Shown piece after piece: positions 8,612-17,666 of a DNA stretch of 64,000 nucleotides. This stretch comes from Sideroxydans lithotrophicus (GTDB lineage Bacteria; Pseudomonadota; Gammaproteobacteria; Burkholderiales; Gallionellaceae): positions 414,356 to 478,355 of the forward strand of contig DYJI01000001.1 of NCBI GenBank assembly GCA_020723185.1. Reading direction: 5' to 3'. How positions within the stretch are numbered: position 1 is the stretch's first letter; every line of letters starts with the position of its first letter. A program made the translations under genes and the position numbers. The notes beneath the pieces are model-generated. The model worked only from the letters and a program-made list of their open reading frames with translations. It was not told the origin of the DNA and did not search any database.

Positions 8612-11482
8612 ATGCTGCAAGCTTCTGAAACCGTATCGCCATCCGTGTCATCCAACATGTTCGCTACTCGTGAGTCCGAGTCGGTTTCCGGTGCTTCCGG
8701 CGTGATGCTGGATCAATACAAGATCATTCGCCGCAATGGTTCCGTTGTGACTTTCGAGCCGTCCAAGATATCCATCGCCCTGACCAAGGCCTTCATCGCC
8801 GTGAACGGCGGACAGGGCGCGGCGTCGGCGCGTGTGCGCGAGTTGGTGGAGCAGTTGACCGGCAGTGTGGTGGGTGCGCTGGCGCGCCGACAGCCGCATG
8901 GCGGCACCTTCCATATCGAAGACATCCAGGATCAGGTCGAGCTGTCTCTGATGCGTTCGGGCGAACATGACGTGGCTCGTGCCTATGTGCTGTACCGCGA
9001 GCGTCGCAATCAGGAGCGCGCCAAGAACAAGGCGGAATCAGCGGATGCTGCACCTTCCTTGAGCGTGATCGAAAGCGGTATGAAGCGCCCGCTGGATGTG
9101 CAGGCGCTATCGGCCATCATCGAGGCAGCCTGCGCGGGGCTGGGGGAGGCGGTAGATGCCGCCAAGATACTCAAGAGCACCCTGAACGACCTGTACGACG
9201 GCGTGGCCATCGAAGAGGTACGCAAGTGCACCATCCTGTCCGCGCGAGCTTTGATCGAGCAGGATCCGGCCTACAGTTTTGTGACGGCGCGTCTGCTGCT
9301 GAACAACATCTGCTGCGAGATCCTTGGGGAGTCGGTGACGCAAGCCGAGATGGCGACACGTTACGCCGAATATTTCCCCAAGTTCATCAAGCGCGGCATC
9401 GCGGCCGAATTGCTGGACGAGGAATTGGGTCGTTTCGACCTGCCGCGCCTGGCGGCGGCGCTGGACGCCGATCGCGACCTGCAATTCAACTACCTCGGCC
9501 TGCAGACCTTGTATGACCGCTATTTCCTGCATATCGAAGACCAGCGTATCGAGCTGCCGCAAGCCTTCTTCATGCGCGTGGCGATGGGACTGTCCCTGAA
9601 TGAAGTGGATCGCGAAGCGCGCGCCATCGAATTCTATCGCCTGCTGTCCAGCTTCGATTTCATGAGTTCGACACCGACACTGTTCAATTCCGGCACGCGC
9701 CGTTCGCAGTTGTCTTCCTGCTACCTGACCACGGTGGCCGACGATCTGGACGGTATCTACGAAGGCTTGAAGGAGAACGCGCTGTTGTCCAAATTCGCCG
9801 GCGGTCTGGGTAACGACTGGAGCAATGTGCGCGCGCTGGGATCGCACATCAAGGGTACCAACGGCAGATCGCAAGGTGTCGTGCCGTTCCTGAAGGTGGT
9901 GAACGATACCGCTGTGGCGGTGAACCAGGGTGGCAAACGCAAGGGGGCTGTCTGTGCCTACCTGGAGACCTGGCATCTCGATATCGAGGAATTCCTCGAC
10001 CTGCGCAAGAACACCGGCGATGATCGTCGCCGTACACATGACATGAACACTTCCAACTGGATCCCGGACCTGTTCATGAAGCGCGTGATGGAAGGTGGCG
10101 AGTGGACGCTGTTCTCTCCCTCGACCTGCCCGGACCTGCACGACAAGTTCGGTGCCGAGTTCGAGAAGGCTTATCTTGGCTATGAGGCGAAGGTCGCCAG
10201 CGGCGAGATCAAGCTGTTCCGCAAGCTGCCGGCGCAGAGCCTGTGGCGCAAGATGCTGACCATGTTGTTCGAGACCGGACACCCATGGGTCACGTTCAAG
10301 GATCCGTGCAATATCCGCTCGCCGCAGCAACATGTGGGCGTGGTGCACAGTTCCAACCTGTGTACCGAAATCACGCTGAACACCTCGGCCGACGAGATTG
10401 CCGTGTGCAACCTGGGTTCGGTCAATCTTGCCGCGCATCTGACCGCAGACGGTCAGATCGACCATGCCAAGCTGCAGCGCACGGTGCACACCGCCATGCG
10501 CATGCTGGATAACGTGATCGATATCAACTACTACGCTGTTGCCAAGGCGCGCAATTCAAACCTGAAGCATCGTCCGGTCGGTCTGGGCATCATGGGCTTC
10601 CAGGATTGCCTGCATAGCCTGCGTATCCCGTATTCATCGGAAGCCGCCGTCGAGTTCGCGGACCGTTCGATGGAAGCGGTCTGCTACTACGCCTACTGGG
10701 CCTCCACCGAACTGGCCGAGGAGCGCGGTCGCTATGCCTCGTATCGCGGCAGCTTGTGGGACAAGGGCATCCTGCCGCATGACAGTCTGGGTCTGTTGCG
10801 CGAAGCGCGCGGCGGGTATGTCGAGGTCGACACCTCGGTCACCATGGACTGGGATGCGCTGCGTGCCCGCATCCGCCAGTTTGGCATGCGCAACTCGAAT
10901 TGCGTGGCGATCGCGCCGACCGCTACCATCTCCAACATCATCGGCGTATCGGCCTGCATCGAGCCGACCTACCAGAACATCTTCGTCAAATCGAACCTGT
11001 CCGGCGAGTTCACGGTCATCAACGAGCATCTGGTCGCCGATCTGAAGCAGCTGGGGCTGTGGGATGAGGTGATGGTGGCCGATCTCAAGTATTTCGACGG
11101 CAGTCTGACCAAGATCGACCGCATCCCGGCCGACCTGCGCAACCTGTATGCCACCGCGTTCGAGGTGGAACCGAAGTGGTTGATCGAAGCGGCTTCACGC
11201 CGCCAGAAGTGGATAGACCAAGCGCAATCGCTGAATATCTATATGTCCGGCGTATCCGGCCGCAAGCTGGATGAGACTTACAAGCTGGCTTGGGTGCGCG
11301 GCCTGAAGACCACCTACTACCTGCGCACCCTGGGCGCCACCTCTGCCGAGAAATCCACGTCCCGCGCCGGGTCGCTGAACGCGGTATCAAGCGGCGGCGC
11401 AGGCGAAATGTCGGCGGCTCCCGCGATCGAAGAGACGAAGTTCTGTTCGATCGACAATCCCGAGTGTGAAGCTTGCCAGTAA
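8612..11482 (+). CDS. nrdA: Class Ia ribonucleoside-diphosphate reductase, alpha subunit
   Basis: The 956-residue catalytic subunit reduces ribonucleoside diphosphates to deoxyribonucleotides. It has an ATP-cone near residues 37-130 (IIRRNGSVVTFEPSKI), the active-site cysteines in QLSSCYLTT and NSNCVAIAP, the substrate-binding NLCTEI segment, and the redox-relay tail ending PECEACQ. The last residues carry the paired cysteines needed for re-reduction. A purine-rich ribosome binding site (AAGGGGAGA) precedes the ATG. It is followed by nrdB after 105 bp and preceded by apparent NrdR boxes. Confidence 0.96.
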   Translation: MLQASETVSPSVSSNMFATRESESVSGASGVMLDQYKIIRRNGSVVTFEPSKISIALTKAFIAVNGGQGAASARVRELVEQLTGSVVGALARRQPHGGTFHIEDIQDQVELSLMRSGEHDVARAYVLYRERRNQERAKNKAESADAAPSLSVIESGMKRPLDVQALSAIIEAACAGLGEAVDAAKILKSTLNDLYDGVAIEEVRKCTILSARALIEQDPAYSFVTARLLLNNICCEILGESVTQAEMATRYAEYFPKFIKRGIAAELLDEELGRFDLPRLAAALDADRDLQFNYLGLQTLYDRYFLHIEDQRIELPQAFFMRVAMGLSLNEVDREARAIEFYRLLSSFDFMSSTPTLFNSGTRRSQLSSCYLTTVADDLDGIYEGLKENALLSKFAGGLGNDWSNVRALGSHIKGTNGRSQGVVPFLKVVNDTAVAVNQGGKRKGAVCAYLETWHLDIEEFLDLRKNTGDDRRRTHDMNTSNWIPDLFMKRVMEGGEWTLFSPSTCPDLHDKFGAEFEKAYLGYEAKVASGEIKLFRKLPAQSLWRKMLTMLFETGHPWVTFKDPCNIRSPQQHVGVVHSSNLCTEITLNTSADEIAVCNLGSVNLAAHLTADGQIDHAKLQRTVHTAMRMLDNVIDINYYAVAKARNSNLKHRPVGLGIMGFQDCLHSLRIPYSSEAAVEFADRSMEAVCYYAYWASTELAEERGRYASYRGSLWDKGILPHDSLGLLREARGGYVEVDTSVTMDWDALRARIRQFGMRNSNCVAIAPTATISNIIGVSACIEPTYQNIFVKSNLSGEFTVINEHLVADLKQLGLWDEVMVADLKYFDGSLTKIDRIPADLRNLYATAFEVEPKWLIEAASRRQKWIDQAQSLNIYMSGVSGRKLDETYKLAWVRGLKTTYYLRTLGATSAEKSTSRAGSLNAVSSGGAGEMSAAPAIEETKFCSIDNPECEACQ

Positions 11483-11503
11483 GGGCGGCAGCCTGAAATG
11501 CGT

Positions 11504-11528
11504 CCGGATCGGCGTTCTGCCGGTCCGG
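11504..11528 (+). other. Intercistronic hairpin between nrdA and nrdB
   Basis: Arms CCGGATCGGC and GCCGGTCCGG can form a 10-bp stem (one G-U pair in RNA) with a 5-nt loop. No run of T follows, so it is unlikely to stop transcription outright. It may protect or process the mRNA and set the ratio of the two subunits; that role is inference. Confidence 0.5.
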
Positions 11529-11587
11529 GCGAACAGTGAGAATCCCCCGGCGCCCAGCGCTGCGGATACAAGAAGAAAGGACTATGC

Positions 11588-12727
11588 ATGCTGAATTTCG
11601 AAGACGATGTGATGCCGACAGCCGCACCCGCAGCGGTGCGCATGGGGGCGCTGGGGGCTGGAAAAGCTGTTGTCGCAGAGCATGATTACACCATCGCCTC
11701 GGTGTCGACCGGCCGCATCCGCGTGGAAGACAAGCGCCTGATCAATGGCAAGGCGGACGTGAACCAGTTGGTGCCGTTCAAATACAACTGGGCTTGGGAG
11801 AAATACAACGCGGGCAACGCGAACCACTGGCTGCCGCAAGAGATCAACATGTCTGCCGACATCGCGCTGTGGAAGAACCCGAACGGGCTGACCGAGGACG
11901 AGCGCCGCCTGGTCATGCGCAACCTGGGTTTCTTCTCAACCGCCGACAGCCTGGCTGCCAATAACATCGTGCTGGGAACCTATCGCCACATCACCGCGCC
12001 GGAGTGCCGGCAGTATCTGCTGCGGCAGGCCTACGACGAAGCGATCCACACCCATGCCTACCAGTACATCGTGGAAAGTCTGGGCATGGACGAAGGTGAA
12101 GTGTTCAACATGTATCACGAGGTGAAGAGTATCCGCGACAAGGACGAGTTCCTGCTGCCCTTCATCGATACGCTGACCAACCCCGAGTTCAAGACCGGCA
12201 CGCCCGAGAACGACCAGAAGCTGCTGGAATCGCTGATCGTGTTCGCCTGCATCATGGAAGGCCTGTTCTTCTATGTCGGTTTCGTGCAGGTGCTGGCGCT
12301 GGGCCGTCAGAACAAGATGACCGGTGCGGCCGAGCAGTTCCAGTACATCCTGCGCGACGAGTCGTTGCATCTGAACTTCGGCGTGGACATGGCCAACCAG
12401 ATCAAGCTGGAGAACCCGCACCTGTGGACGGTCGAGTTCAAGGAGCGCCTGAAGGGGCACTTCACCAAGGCGGTCGAGCTGGAATACCGCTATGCCGAAG
12501 ACACCATGCCGCGCGGCGTGCTGGGTCTGAATGCAGCCATGTTCAAGGAATACCTGCGCTTCATCGCCAACCGGCGCTGCCAGCAGATTGGCATCGATGC
12601 GCTCTATCCGGGCGCGACCAACCCGTTCCCGTGGATGGCCGAGATGATCGATCTCAAGAAAGAGAAGAATTTCTTCGAGACGCGAGTGACCGAGTATCAG
12701 ACAGGCGGCGCTCTTTCATGGGATTGA
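11588..12727 (+). CDS. nrdB: Class Ia ribonucleoside-diphosphate reductase, beta subunit
   Basis: The 379-residue beta subunit houses the diiron-tyrosyl radical cofactor. Helices bearing metal ligands are visible: the [13 protein letters not shown] segment (ligand Glu/His and the probable radical Tyr), a Glu in the CIMEGLFFY helix, and RDESLHLNF with Glu and His. The start used follows a GAAAGG ribosome binding site; an ATG 4 bp upstream is out of frame. The left end of the putative Tn7-like element begins 12 bp after its stop codon, which makes the 3' end of this gene a candidate attachment site. Confidence 0.96.
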   Translation: MLNFEDDVMPTAAPAAVRMGALGAGKAVVAEHDYTIASVSTGRIRVEDKRLINGKADVNQLVPFKYNWAWEKYNAGNANHWLPQEINMSADIALWKNPNGLTEDERRLVMRNLGFFSTADSLAANNIVLGTYRHITAPECRQYLLRQAYDEAIHTHAYQYIVESLGMDEGEVFNMYHEVKSIRDKDEFLLPFIDTLTNPEFKTGTPENDQKLLESLIVFACIMEGLFFYVGFVQVLALGRQNKMTGAAEQFQYILRDESLHLNFGVDMANQIKLENPHLWTVEFKERLKGHFTKAVELEYRYAEDTMPRGVLGLNAAMFKEYLRFIANRRCQQIGIDALYPGATNPFPWMAEMIDLKKEKNFFETRVTEYQTGGALSWD

Positions 12728-12739
12728 TCGGGATGTTTT

Positions 12740-12899
12740 CGTTGACGGACACATAACGCTTCCTTTTGGACAGAAAACGCTTCCTTTTGTGACGCGTAAT
12801 CCTTCCTTGCTTTATAAGGCGTTGACGGACACATAACGCTTCCTTTTGGACAGAAAACGCTTCCTTTTGTGACGCGTAATCCTTCCTTGCTTTATAAGG
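12740..12899 (+). repeat. Left transposon end: perfect 80-bp tandem duplication with six ~21-bp TnsB-like repeats
   Basis: 12740-12819 and 12820-12899 are identical. Each copy starts CGTTGACG and holds three abutting repeats: GACACATAACGCTTCCTTTT-type (12748-12768), GACAGAAAACGCTTCC-type (12769-12790) and GACGCGTAATCCTTCCTTGC (12791-12810), repeated at +80. Repeat lengths of 20-22 bp and head-to-tail packing resemble the overlapping TnsB sites of a Tn7 right end. An entire end duplicated in tandem is unusual and could arise from a second insertion or unequal recombination. Confidence 0.8.
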
Positions 12900-12910
12900 G
12901 GAGCAACACC

Positions 12911-12942
12911 AAGGCCCGCCAACTTTGTTGGCGGGCCTTTTA
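12911..12942 (+). terminator. Rho-independent terminator just inside the left end
   Basis: AAGGCCCGCCAAC and GTTGGCGGGCCTT form a perfect 13-bp stem around a 3-nt TTT loop, followed by a short T-rich stretch. It would stop read-through from nrdAB into the element, or out of it. Such insulation is common at transposon borders. Confidence 0.8.
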
Positions 12943-13100
12943 TCTTTGTGGCCGGGCGTGGCACAAGGGATTCAAGCTGGCGTTTGGGGCAGATGAGCGC
13001 GCCAAGGAAAGACTTAGAGAGATATCAATATATCGTCCAAAACAAGTTACAAAGGTTAGTATTCGCTCCAGCACTGACTGACAATAATAACTAGTTCGAT

Positions 13101-14579
13101 ATGGAATTGAAGGGAAGGGGCATTGTGAATCTGGATGAGGCGAATTTCCGCGCCCATAACGAAGCGGAACAATCCAATAGCGACGAAAAATCCGTAGGTG
13201 CTACAGGATTCAACCCATATCCGGAGCATACGACGCAAACGCTTGCAGATATGATTTCTCGCTACGAACGGACGGGAAGAGCGCAAAACGTTTCGTTTAG
13301 AGATCTTGTTCCGTGGGTCAAGATGGGTGAGCGAGCCACACACTACATTCACTCTTACCCTGCGAAGCTGCTCCCGCAGATTGCTCATTTCTTTCTTTCA
13401 GCGCAGAGCCTCTCCAAGGAGGGAGATATCGTGCTGGATCCCTTCGGAGGATCAGGGACCGTTGCACTAGAGGCAATATTGGCAGGCCGGAAAGCGTATT
13501 ATGCTGATGCAAACCCTTTAGCTCGCTTGATTGCAGGTGTCAAAACTCGTTGTGTACAAACTGAGGCAATTATCCAAGCTGCCGACCGAGTTGAACGGCG
13601 ATATAGTAATGCTCGCATACCGACGGGTTCCGCCCCTTCTGTTGTTAATCTCGAATACTGGTACGAACCTGAAGTTATAAAAAGTTTGTGCCGCATTAAA
13701 GATGCCATCGAAGTCGAAACTGATTGCGCGATAAAGAACTTTTTGCGCGTTTCTTTTTCCTCAGTTTGTCGAAAAGTCAGTCTTGCTGATCCTCGCTTGT
13801 CAGTACCAGTCCGCATTAAGACTTCTACTACACATGCCCCTGATGGTTTTCCGGACGTCTGGAAAGGGTTTTATAGCCAGGTTTCCAATAACTTGCGGCG
13901 AATGCAGAATCTTTTGCAGATGGTGAATGGATTCGATAGTGCGTTCTATGTGGGTGATAATGCGAGGTCTTTGAGGGCACCGACTGCAAACTTTGACCTG
14001 TCTCCCGAAGCGCTTGGCGACAAAAGTGTCGACTTAATCATTACATCTCCACCATACGCAGGGGCTCAAAAGTATATACGAGCCTCCAGTCTTAGTCTTG
14101 GTTGGCTGGGTTTGGCAAACAAAGACGGATTGAAGCCGCTTGAAAATGCATCCATTGGCCGTGAACATTTTCCGACTTCGTCCCATAGGGAGTGTCCACA
14201 GACCGGCCTTGATGTGGCGGATCGGATAATTAAAAGGATCTTCAAAGTAAACCCGCTCAGAAGCGTGATTGTCGCTACGTATATTATCGAAATGGATGCG
14301 GCGATTAAAGAAATGACACGTGTACTTAGGCCTGGTGGACATTTGGTTCTAGTGATTGGAAACAATGAAGTCTGCGGGCTTCCGTTCAAATCGTCTGAAT
14401 ATCTAGCTCTTATATGTGAAAAATATGGGCTATCTCTGAAGCTCAAGTTAATTGATGAGATTAAATCGCGCGGTCTTATGACAAAGCGAAATAAGACGGC
14501 TAGCGTGATTACCCGGGAGTGGGTGCTTCTGTTCGAGAAAAAGGCAGCAAAGCAACGCAAAAGGGTCGATAGGCACTAG
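13101..14579 (+). CDS. DNA methyltransferase (amino-methylating, TSPPY type) of a putative conflict operon
   Basis: The 492-residue protein has an SAM-binding motif DPFGGSGT (113-120) and the catalytic motif TSPPY (315-319), typical of N4-cytosine or N6-adenine amino-methyltransferases. Motif I precedes motif IV by about 195 residues, leaving room for a target-recognition region between them. A second possible start is the GTG at 13125, which has the better ribosome binding site (GGGAAGGGG). Base composition is much more AT-rich than nrdAB. It is the first gene of a tight four-gene block with a PRTase-fold protein, an ATPase and an unknown protein, which suggests self-protection or marking in a defence system. 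No restriction nuclease domain is evident in the block. Confidence 0.82.
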   Translation: MELKGRGIVNLDEANFRAHNEAEQSNSDEKSVGATGFNPYPEHTTQTLADMISRYERTGRAQNVSFRDLVPWVKMGERATHYIHSYPAKLLPQIAHFFLSAQSLSKEGDIVLDPFGGSGTVALEAILAGRKAYYADANPLARLIAGVKTRCVQTEAIIQAADRVERRYSNARIPTGSAPSVVNLEYWYEPEVIKSLCRIKDAIEVETDCAIKNFLRVSFSSVCRKVSLADPRLSVPVRIKTSTTHAPDGFPDVWKGFYSQVSNNLRRMQNLLQMVNGFDSAFYVGDNARSLRAPTANFDLSPEALGDKSVDLIITSPPYAGAQKYIRASSLSLGWLGLANKDGLKPLENASIGREHFPTSSHRECPQTGLDVADRIIKRIFKVNPLRSVIVATYIIEMDAAIKEMTRVLRPGGHLVLVIGNNEVCGLPFKSSEYLALICEKYGLSLKLKLIDEIKSRGLMTKRNKTASVITREWVLLFEKKAAKQRKRVDRH

Positions 14580-14582
14580 TTT

Positions 14583-15608
14583 ATGTCAGAGTCGTTTGAG
14601 AATTTGAAGAAACGCATACTCATACTTAATGAAAAAGTATGGGAGGGTCGACTGACATGGCCCTCTATAGAGGAGTGGCTCGAAAATTTTACAGGGAAGG
14701 TGACGGACAAAGACGCTGAGCGGTTACATGCGGTATTTTGGCTATCTCAATTTATGTATTTTGGCGGGAGAGAAATTCGCGTTTTGCTTAAATCGATGTA
14801 CCGGGATTTATACCTGTATCCAATAATTCAAGAAGTGCGTTCTAGGCTTTCGCCAACTGCGACTGAAAGCGAAATAGAGTTGGCAGTTCGCGATGAATTG
14901 AAGCACACAAGGTTCATTGGAGTTGGCAATCCATCCGAAAGCGGTGTCCATTTGCTGTATTACTTTCGCCAAGAGAATGGGTTATCGAAGAAGCTATTTA
15001 TAGATTCTGTACAAATATTCACCAGATCTTCGGATCGATCGGCTTCGTGGCCAAAGAAGACGTTCAAAATAATCGCTGACTTAGTAAGAGGCCGCACGAG
15101 ACGGCTACGGAGTCCCGAAGTGCGACGCTATGTGTTCTTGGATGACATCTGTGGCTCAGGGGATACCGCAATCGACTATTCTGATGAGATCCTAACGGAG
15201 TTGATGAGGCTTAACCCCACGGCAAAAGTTTCGTATTACAGCCTATTTGCAACGAAGATAGGACTGCAAAAGGTTGAGCAGGGCTCGTTATTTGGTGAGA
15301 ACTGTGGCGCAGTTTACGAACTAGATTCCAGTTATCGATGCCTGTCAGACGCATCTAGGTATTTGAAGATCCTTCCAAAGGATATCGATCGTGATTTAGC
15401 CGTGCAGCTAGTGAAGCACTATGGGATGCTATTAAATCCAGATTATGCATCTGGCTATAAAGATAGTCAGATGCTTATGGGATTTCACCATAACACTCCG
15501 GATAACACAGTTGGGATTATTTGGAACGACAGTCTAAACGGCCGCGCTGCCATACCATGGAAACCCGTGTTTAAACGCTATCCGAAGATATACGGAGAAA
15601 GTGTATGA
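14583..15608 (+). CDS. Phosphoribosyltransferase-fold protein (PRTase-CE-like)
   Basis: The 341-residue protein contains YVFLDDICGSGDTA (about 183-196). This matches the PRPP-binding signature of phosphoribosyltransferases: hydrophobic strand, two acidic residues, then a glycine/serine/threonine loop. The N-terminal half is helical and unlike purine-salvage enzymes, and the gene is not in a nucleotide pathway. PRTase-fold proteins have been predicted in prokaryotic conflict systems beside P-loop ATPases (the PRTase-CE type), and the next gene is such an ATPase. Start is 3 bp after the methyltransferase stop; the end overlaps the next gene by 4 bp. Activity and substrate are unknown. Confidence 0.65.
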   Translation: MSESFENLKKRILILNEKVWEGRLTWPSIEEWLENFTGKVTDKDAERLHAVFWLSQFMYFGGREIRVLLKSMYRDLYLYPIIQEVRSRLSPTATESEIELAVRDELKHTRFIGVGNPSESGVHLLYYFRQENGLSKKLFIDSVQIFTRSSDRSASWPKKTFKIIADLVRGRTRRLRSPEVRRYVFLDDICGSGDTAIDYSDEILTELMRLNPTAKVSYYSLFATKIGLQKVEQGSLFGENCGAVYELDSSYRCLSDASRYLKILPKDIDRDLAVQLVKHYGMLLNPDYASGYKDSQMLMGFHHNTPDNTVGIIWNDSLNGRAAIPWKPVFKRYPKIYGESV

Positions 15609-17653
15609 ATACCACACGCATAAGTGGCAACCCCTTCGATCTGACAAAGGCGAGTGACTTTTCGGATGAGCAAATTCAGCAATTCTGGGTTGATTTGGCT
15701 GGGCCAGGGGGGCTTGAAGATCTGTTTAAGCCTAGGCTGATGATGCCTATGCTGTTGTTGGGAGGCAAGGGGAGCGGCAAAACGCACCTCATGAGGTATT
15801 TTTCGTCCGCAGTTCAGAAGTTGCGCTTCAATGGAAGTTTACTGAGTGCGGCACAACAAGAAAAGCACATTGGCATATATGTGCGAGCCGACGGTTTGAA
15901 TGTAGGTCGATTTGATGGAAAGGGGCAAAGTGATGATGCTTGGGCCGCCGTCTTTAGCTACTACTTTGAGCTATGGTTAGCGACACATCTCTTGAAACAT
16001 GTTCAAGATTGTCTGACTGAACGCGCTGATACCATAGATCAAAGAAAGCTAGTTGCAGGGGCAAGAAGCCTATTTACTTCCGATTTGCCATCGTCAATTG
16101 AAACGATAGCGGCGCTTATCGATTATCTGGCCGAGCTTCGCCGGCACGTTGACCACATTGTTGCGAACTGCGCTATTCATCAGAGTTTGAGGGATATTGA
16201 TATCTGTATCTCTCCAGGAGCCTTGGTTTACAAGCTTCCAGTGCTGCTTAATTCGTGCACAGATATTTTTAAGGATGTGCTGTTCGTTTTCATGATCGAT
16301 GAAATAGAGAACTTCACCGTTACTCAGCAGAAGTTTCTAAACTCGCTCATTCGATATCGAGAAGGTCCTGTTTCAATTAAGATTGGTGCACGGTTGTACG
16401 GTCTTCACACGAAGAAGACACTTGGTGCTGGGGAGGAGATTAAGCAAAATTCCGAATATGAGAAAGTGGAGCTTGACGCGTGGCTCCGCGAGCACGTAAA
16501 AGGCTACAAAGGGCTGGCGGAGGCCTTAATTCTAAAACGGCTCCAACAATTTCATTTTGCTCCCGCCGGAGGAGATGCTTCAAATTGGCTTAGGAATCAG
16601 TTTGAGGAACTCGATTCCAAAAATAACTACAGAGTTCCAACACTCGCACTAGTAAAGAAGTACGATGAAAAAGGTGAGCTGCGGCCGTATTTCAAAAAAT
16701 TGAAAGAAATTATTTGCAGCCTAGAAGATCGGGGTGCAGAGGCACCGATTCAAACAATTGCCGACAACATTATCCAACTGCTTCAACTGCCAAACGATCC
16801 ATTGCTTGAAAAAGTAAACCTGTATCTCTTGTATAAAGAATGGCGTAACACATCAAATTTGGTCGCATCGGCGACTGCGATTGCAGAGCAGGCAAGAAAC
16901 TTTCTTGAAAATGGGAAAGAAGCGGCCCCAAAATATTTTGACTCCTTGGATCATTTCAAGTCGGATCTGCTGGCTCAAATTTATCAAGACTGTAATAAGC
17001 AGCACGTCGTATACGCGGGTCTCGATACATTAATACACCTCTCACAAGGTGTCCCTCGAAATCTTCTTGGGATACTTAAACAAATATTTCGTCGTTCACA
17101 CTTTGCAGGTGAGCGTCCGTTTTCGGAGGCTGGGAAAATTTCAATTTCCTCTCAAGGGGAAGGTATTCGCGATGCAGCAGCGTGGTTCTGGGATGATGCG
17201 CAGCCGGATAGGCACGGATCAGAGGTTAGGGCGGCAATTGAGTCATTGGCAAAGCTGTTTCGGGGTGTCCGCTATAGCCTCAAGCCAGCAGAGTGTGATT
17301 TGGCAACGTTTTCAGTAAATCCAAAAGTTGGATCCGAGATGGCTCGGGACGTTCTAGCGCATGCGGAAAACTGGTCTTACCTTGTCCGTGTTCGAGATGG
17401 TGGGGTCAGCCGTAATGACAGCAACTCAATTGACGATAAATTCCAACTTAGTCCAATGCTGGTAGCTCGTTGGGAAGTGTCTGAGCACAGGCGTGGTGCA
17501 ATCGAGCTTCAGGAGAATCTTTTTAATGCATTATTTGATCCGGTATGCCGCCCTCAACTGAATACACTCTTGGCCGAACGGCTAAAGGGAATGGAGGAGC
17601 CGTACATTAAGGGGAGTATTGGCGCCAGTAGCTTTCAAAACAAACTATTCTAA
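15605..17653 (+). CDS. Large P-loop ATPase of the putative conflict operon
   Basis: This 682-residue protein has a Walker A motif GGKGSGKT (53-60) close to the N-terminus and a Walker B strand VFMIDEIEN near residue 230, followed by an Arg-rich sensor-like region. The rest is helical and not recognised. The layout recalls AAA+/STAND-type switch ATPases that act as sensors or regulators in defence systems. Its ATG overlaps the preceding stop codon and the next gene starts 13 bp after its end, so the products probably act together. The specific subfamily cannot be assigned by eye. Confidence 0.72.
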   Translation: MNTTRISGNPFDLTKASDFSDEQIQQFWVDLAGPGGLEDLFKPRLMMPMLLLGGKGSGKTHLMRYFSSAVQKLRFNGSLLSAAQQEKHIGIYVRADGLNVGRFDGKGQSDDAWAAVFSYYFELWLATHLLKHVQDCLTERADTIDQRKLVAGARSLFTSDLPSSIETIAALIDYLAELRRHVDHIVANCAIHQSLRDIDICISPGALVYKLPVLLNSCTDIFKDVLFVFMIDEIENFTVTQQKFLNSLIRYREGPVSIKIGARLYGLHTKKTLGAGEEIKQNSEYEKVELDAWLREHVKGYKGLAEALILKRLQQFHFAPAGGDASNWLRNQFEELDSKNNYRVPTLALVKKYDEKGELRPYFKKLKEIICSLEDRGAEAPIQTIADNIIQLLQLPNDPLLEKVNLYLLYKEWRNTSNLVASATAIAEQARNFLENGKEAAPKYFDSLDHFKSDLLAQIYQDCNKQHVVYAGLDTLIHLSQGVPRNLLGILKQIFRRSHFAGERPFSEAGKISISSQGEGIRDAAAWFWDDAQPDRHGSEVRAAIESLAKLFRGVRYSLKPAECDLATFSVNPKVGSEMARDVLAHAENWSYLVRVRDGGVSRNDSNSIDDKFQLSPMLVARWEVSEHRRGAIELQENLFNALFDPVCRPQLNTLLAERLKGMEEPYIKGSIGASSFQNKLF

Positions 17654-17666
17654 GTTGAAGAAAGTA

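Noticed and set aside
12869..13081. 70-codon frame across the left end and terminator
   Set aside because: Lies in the end repeat and through the terminator stem; chance frame.
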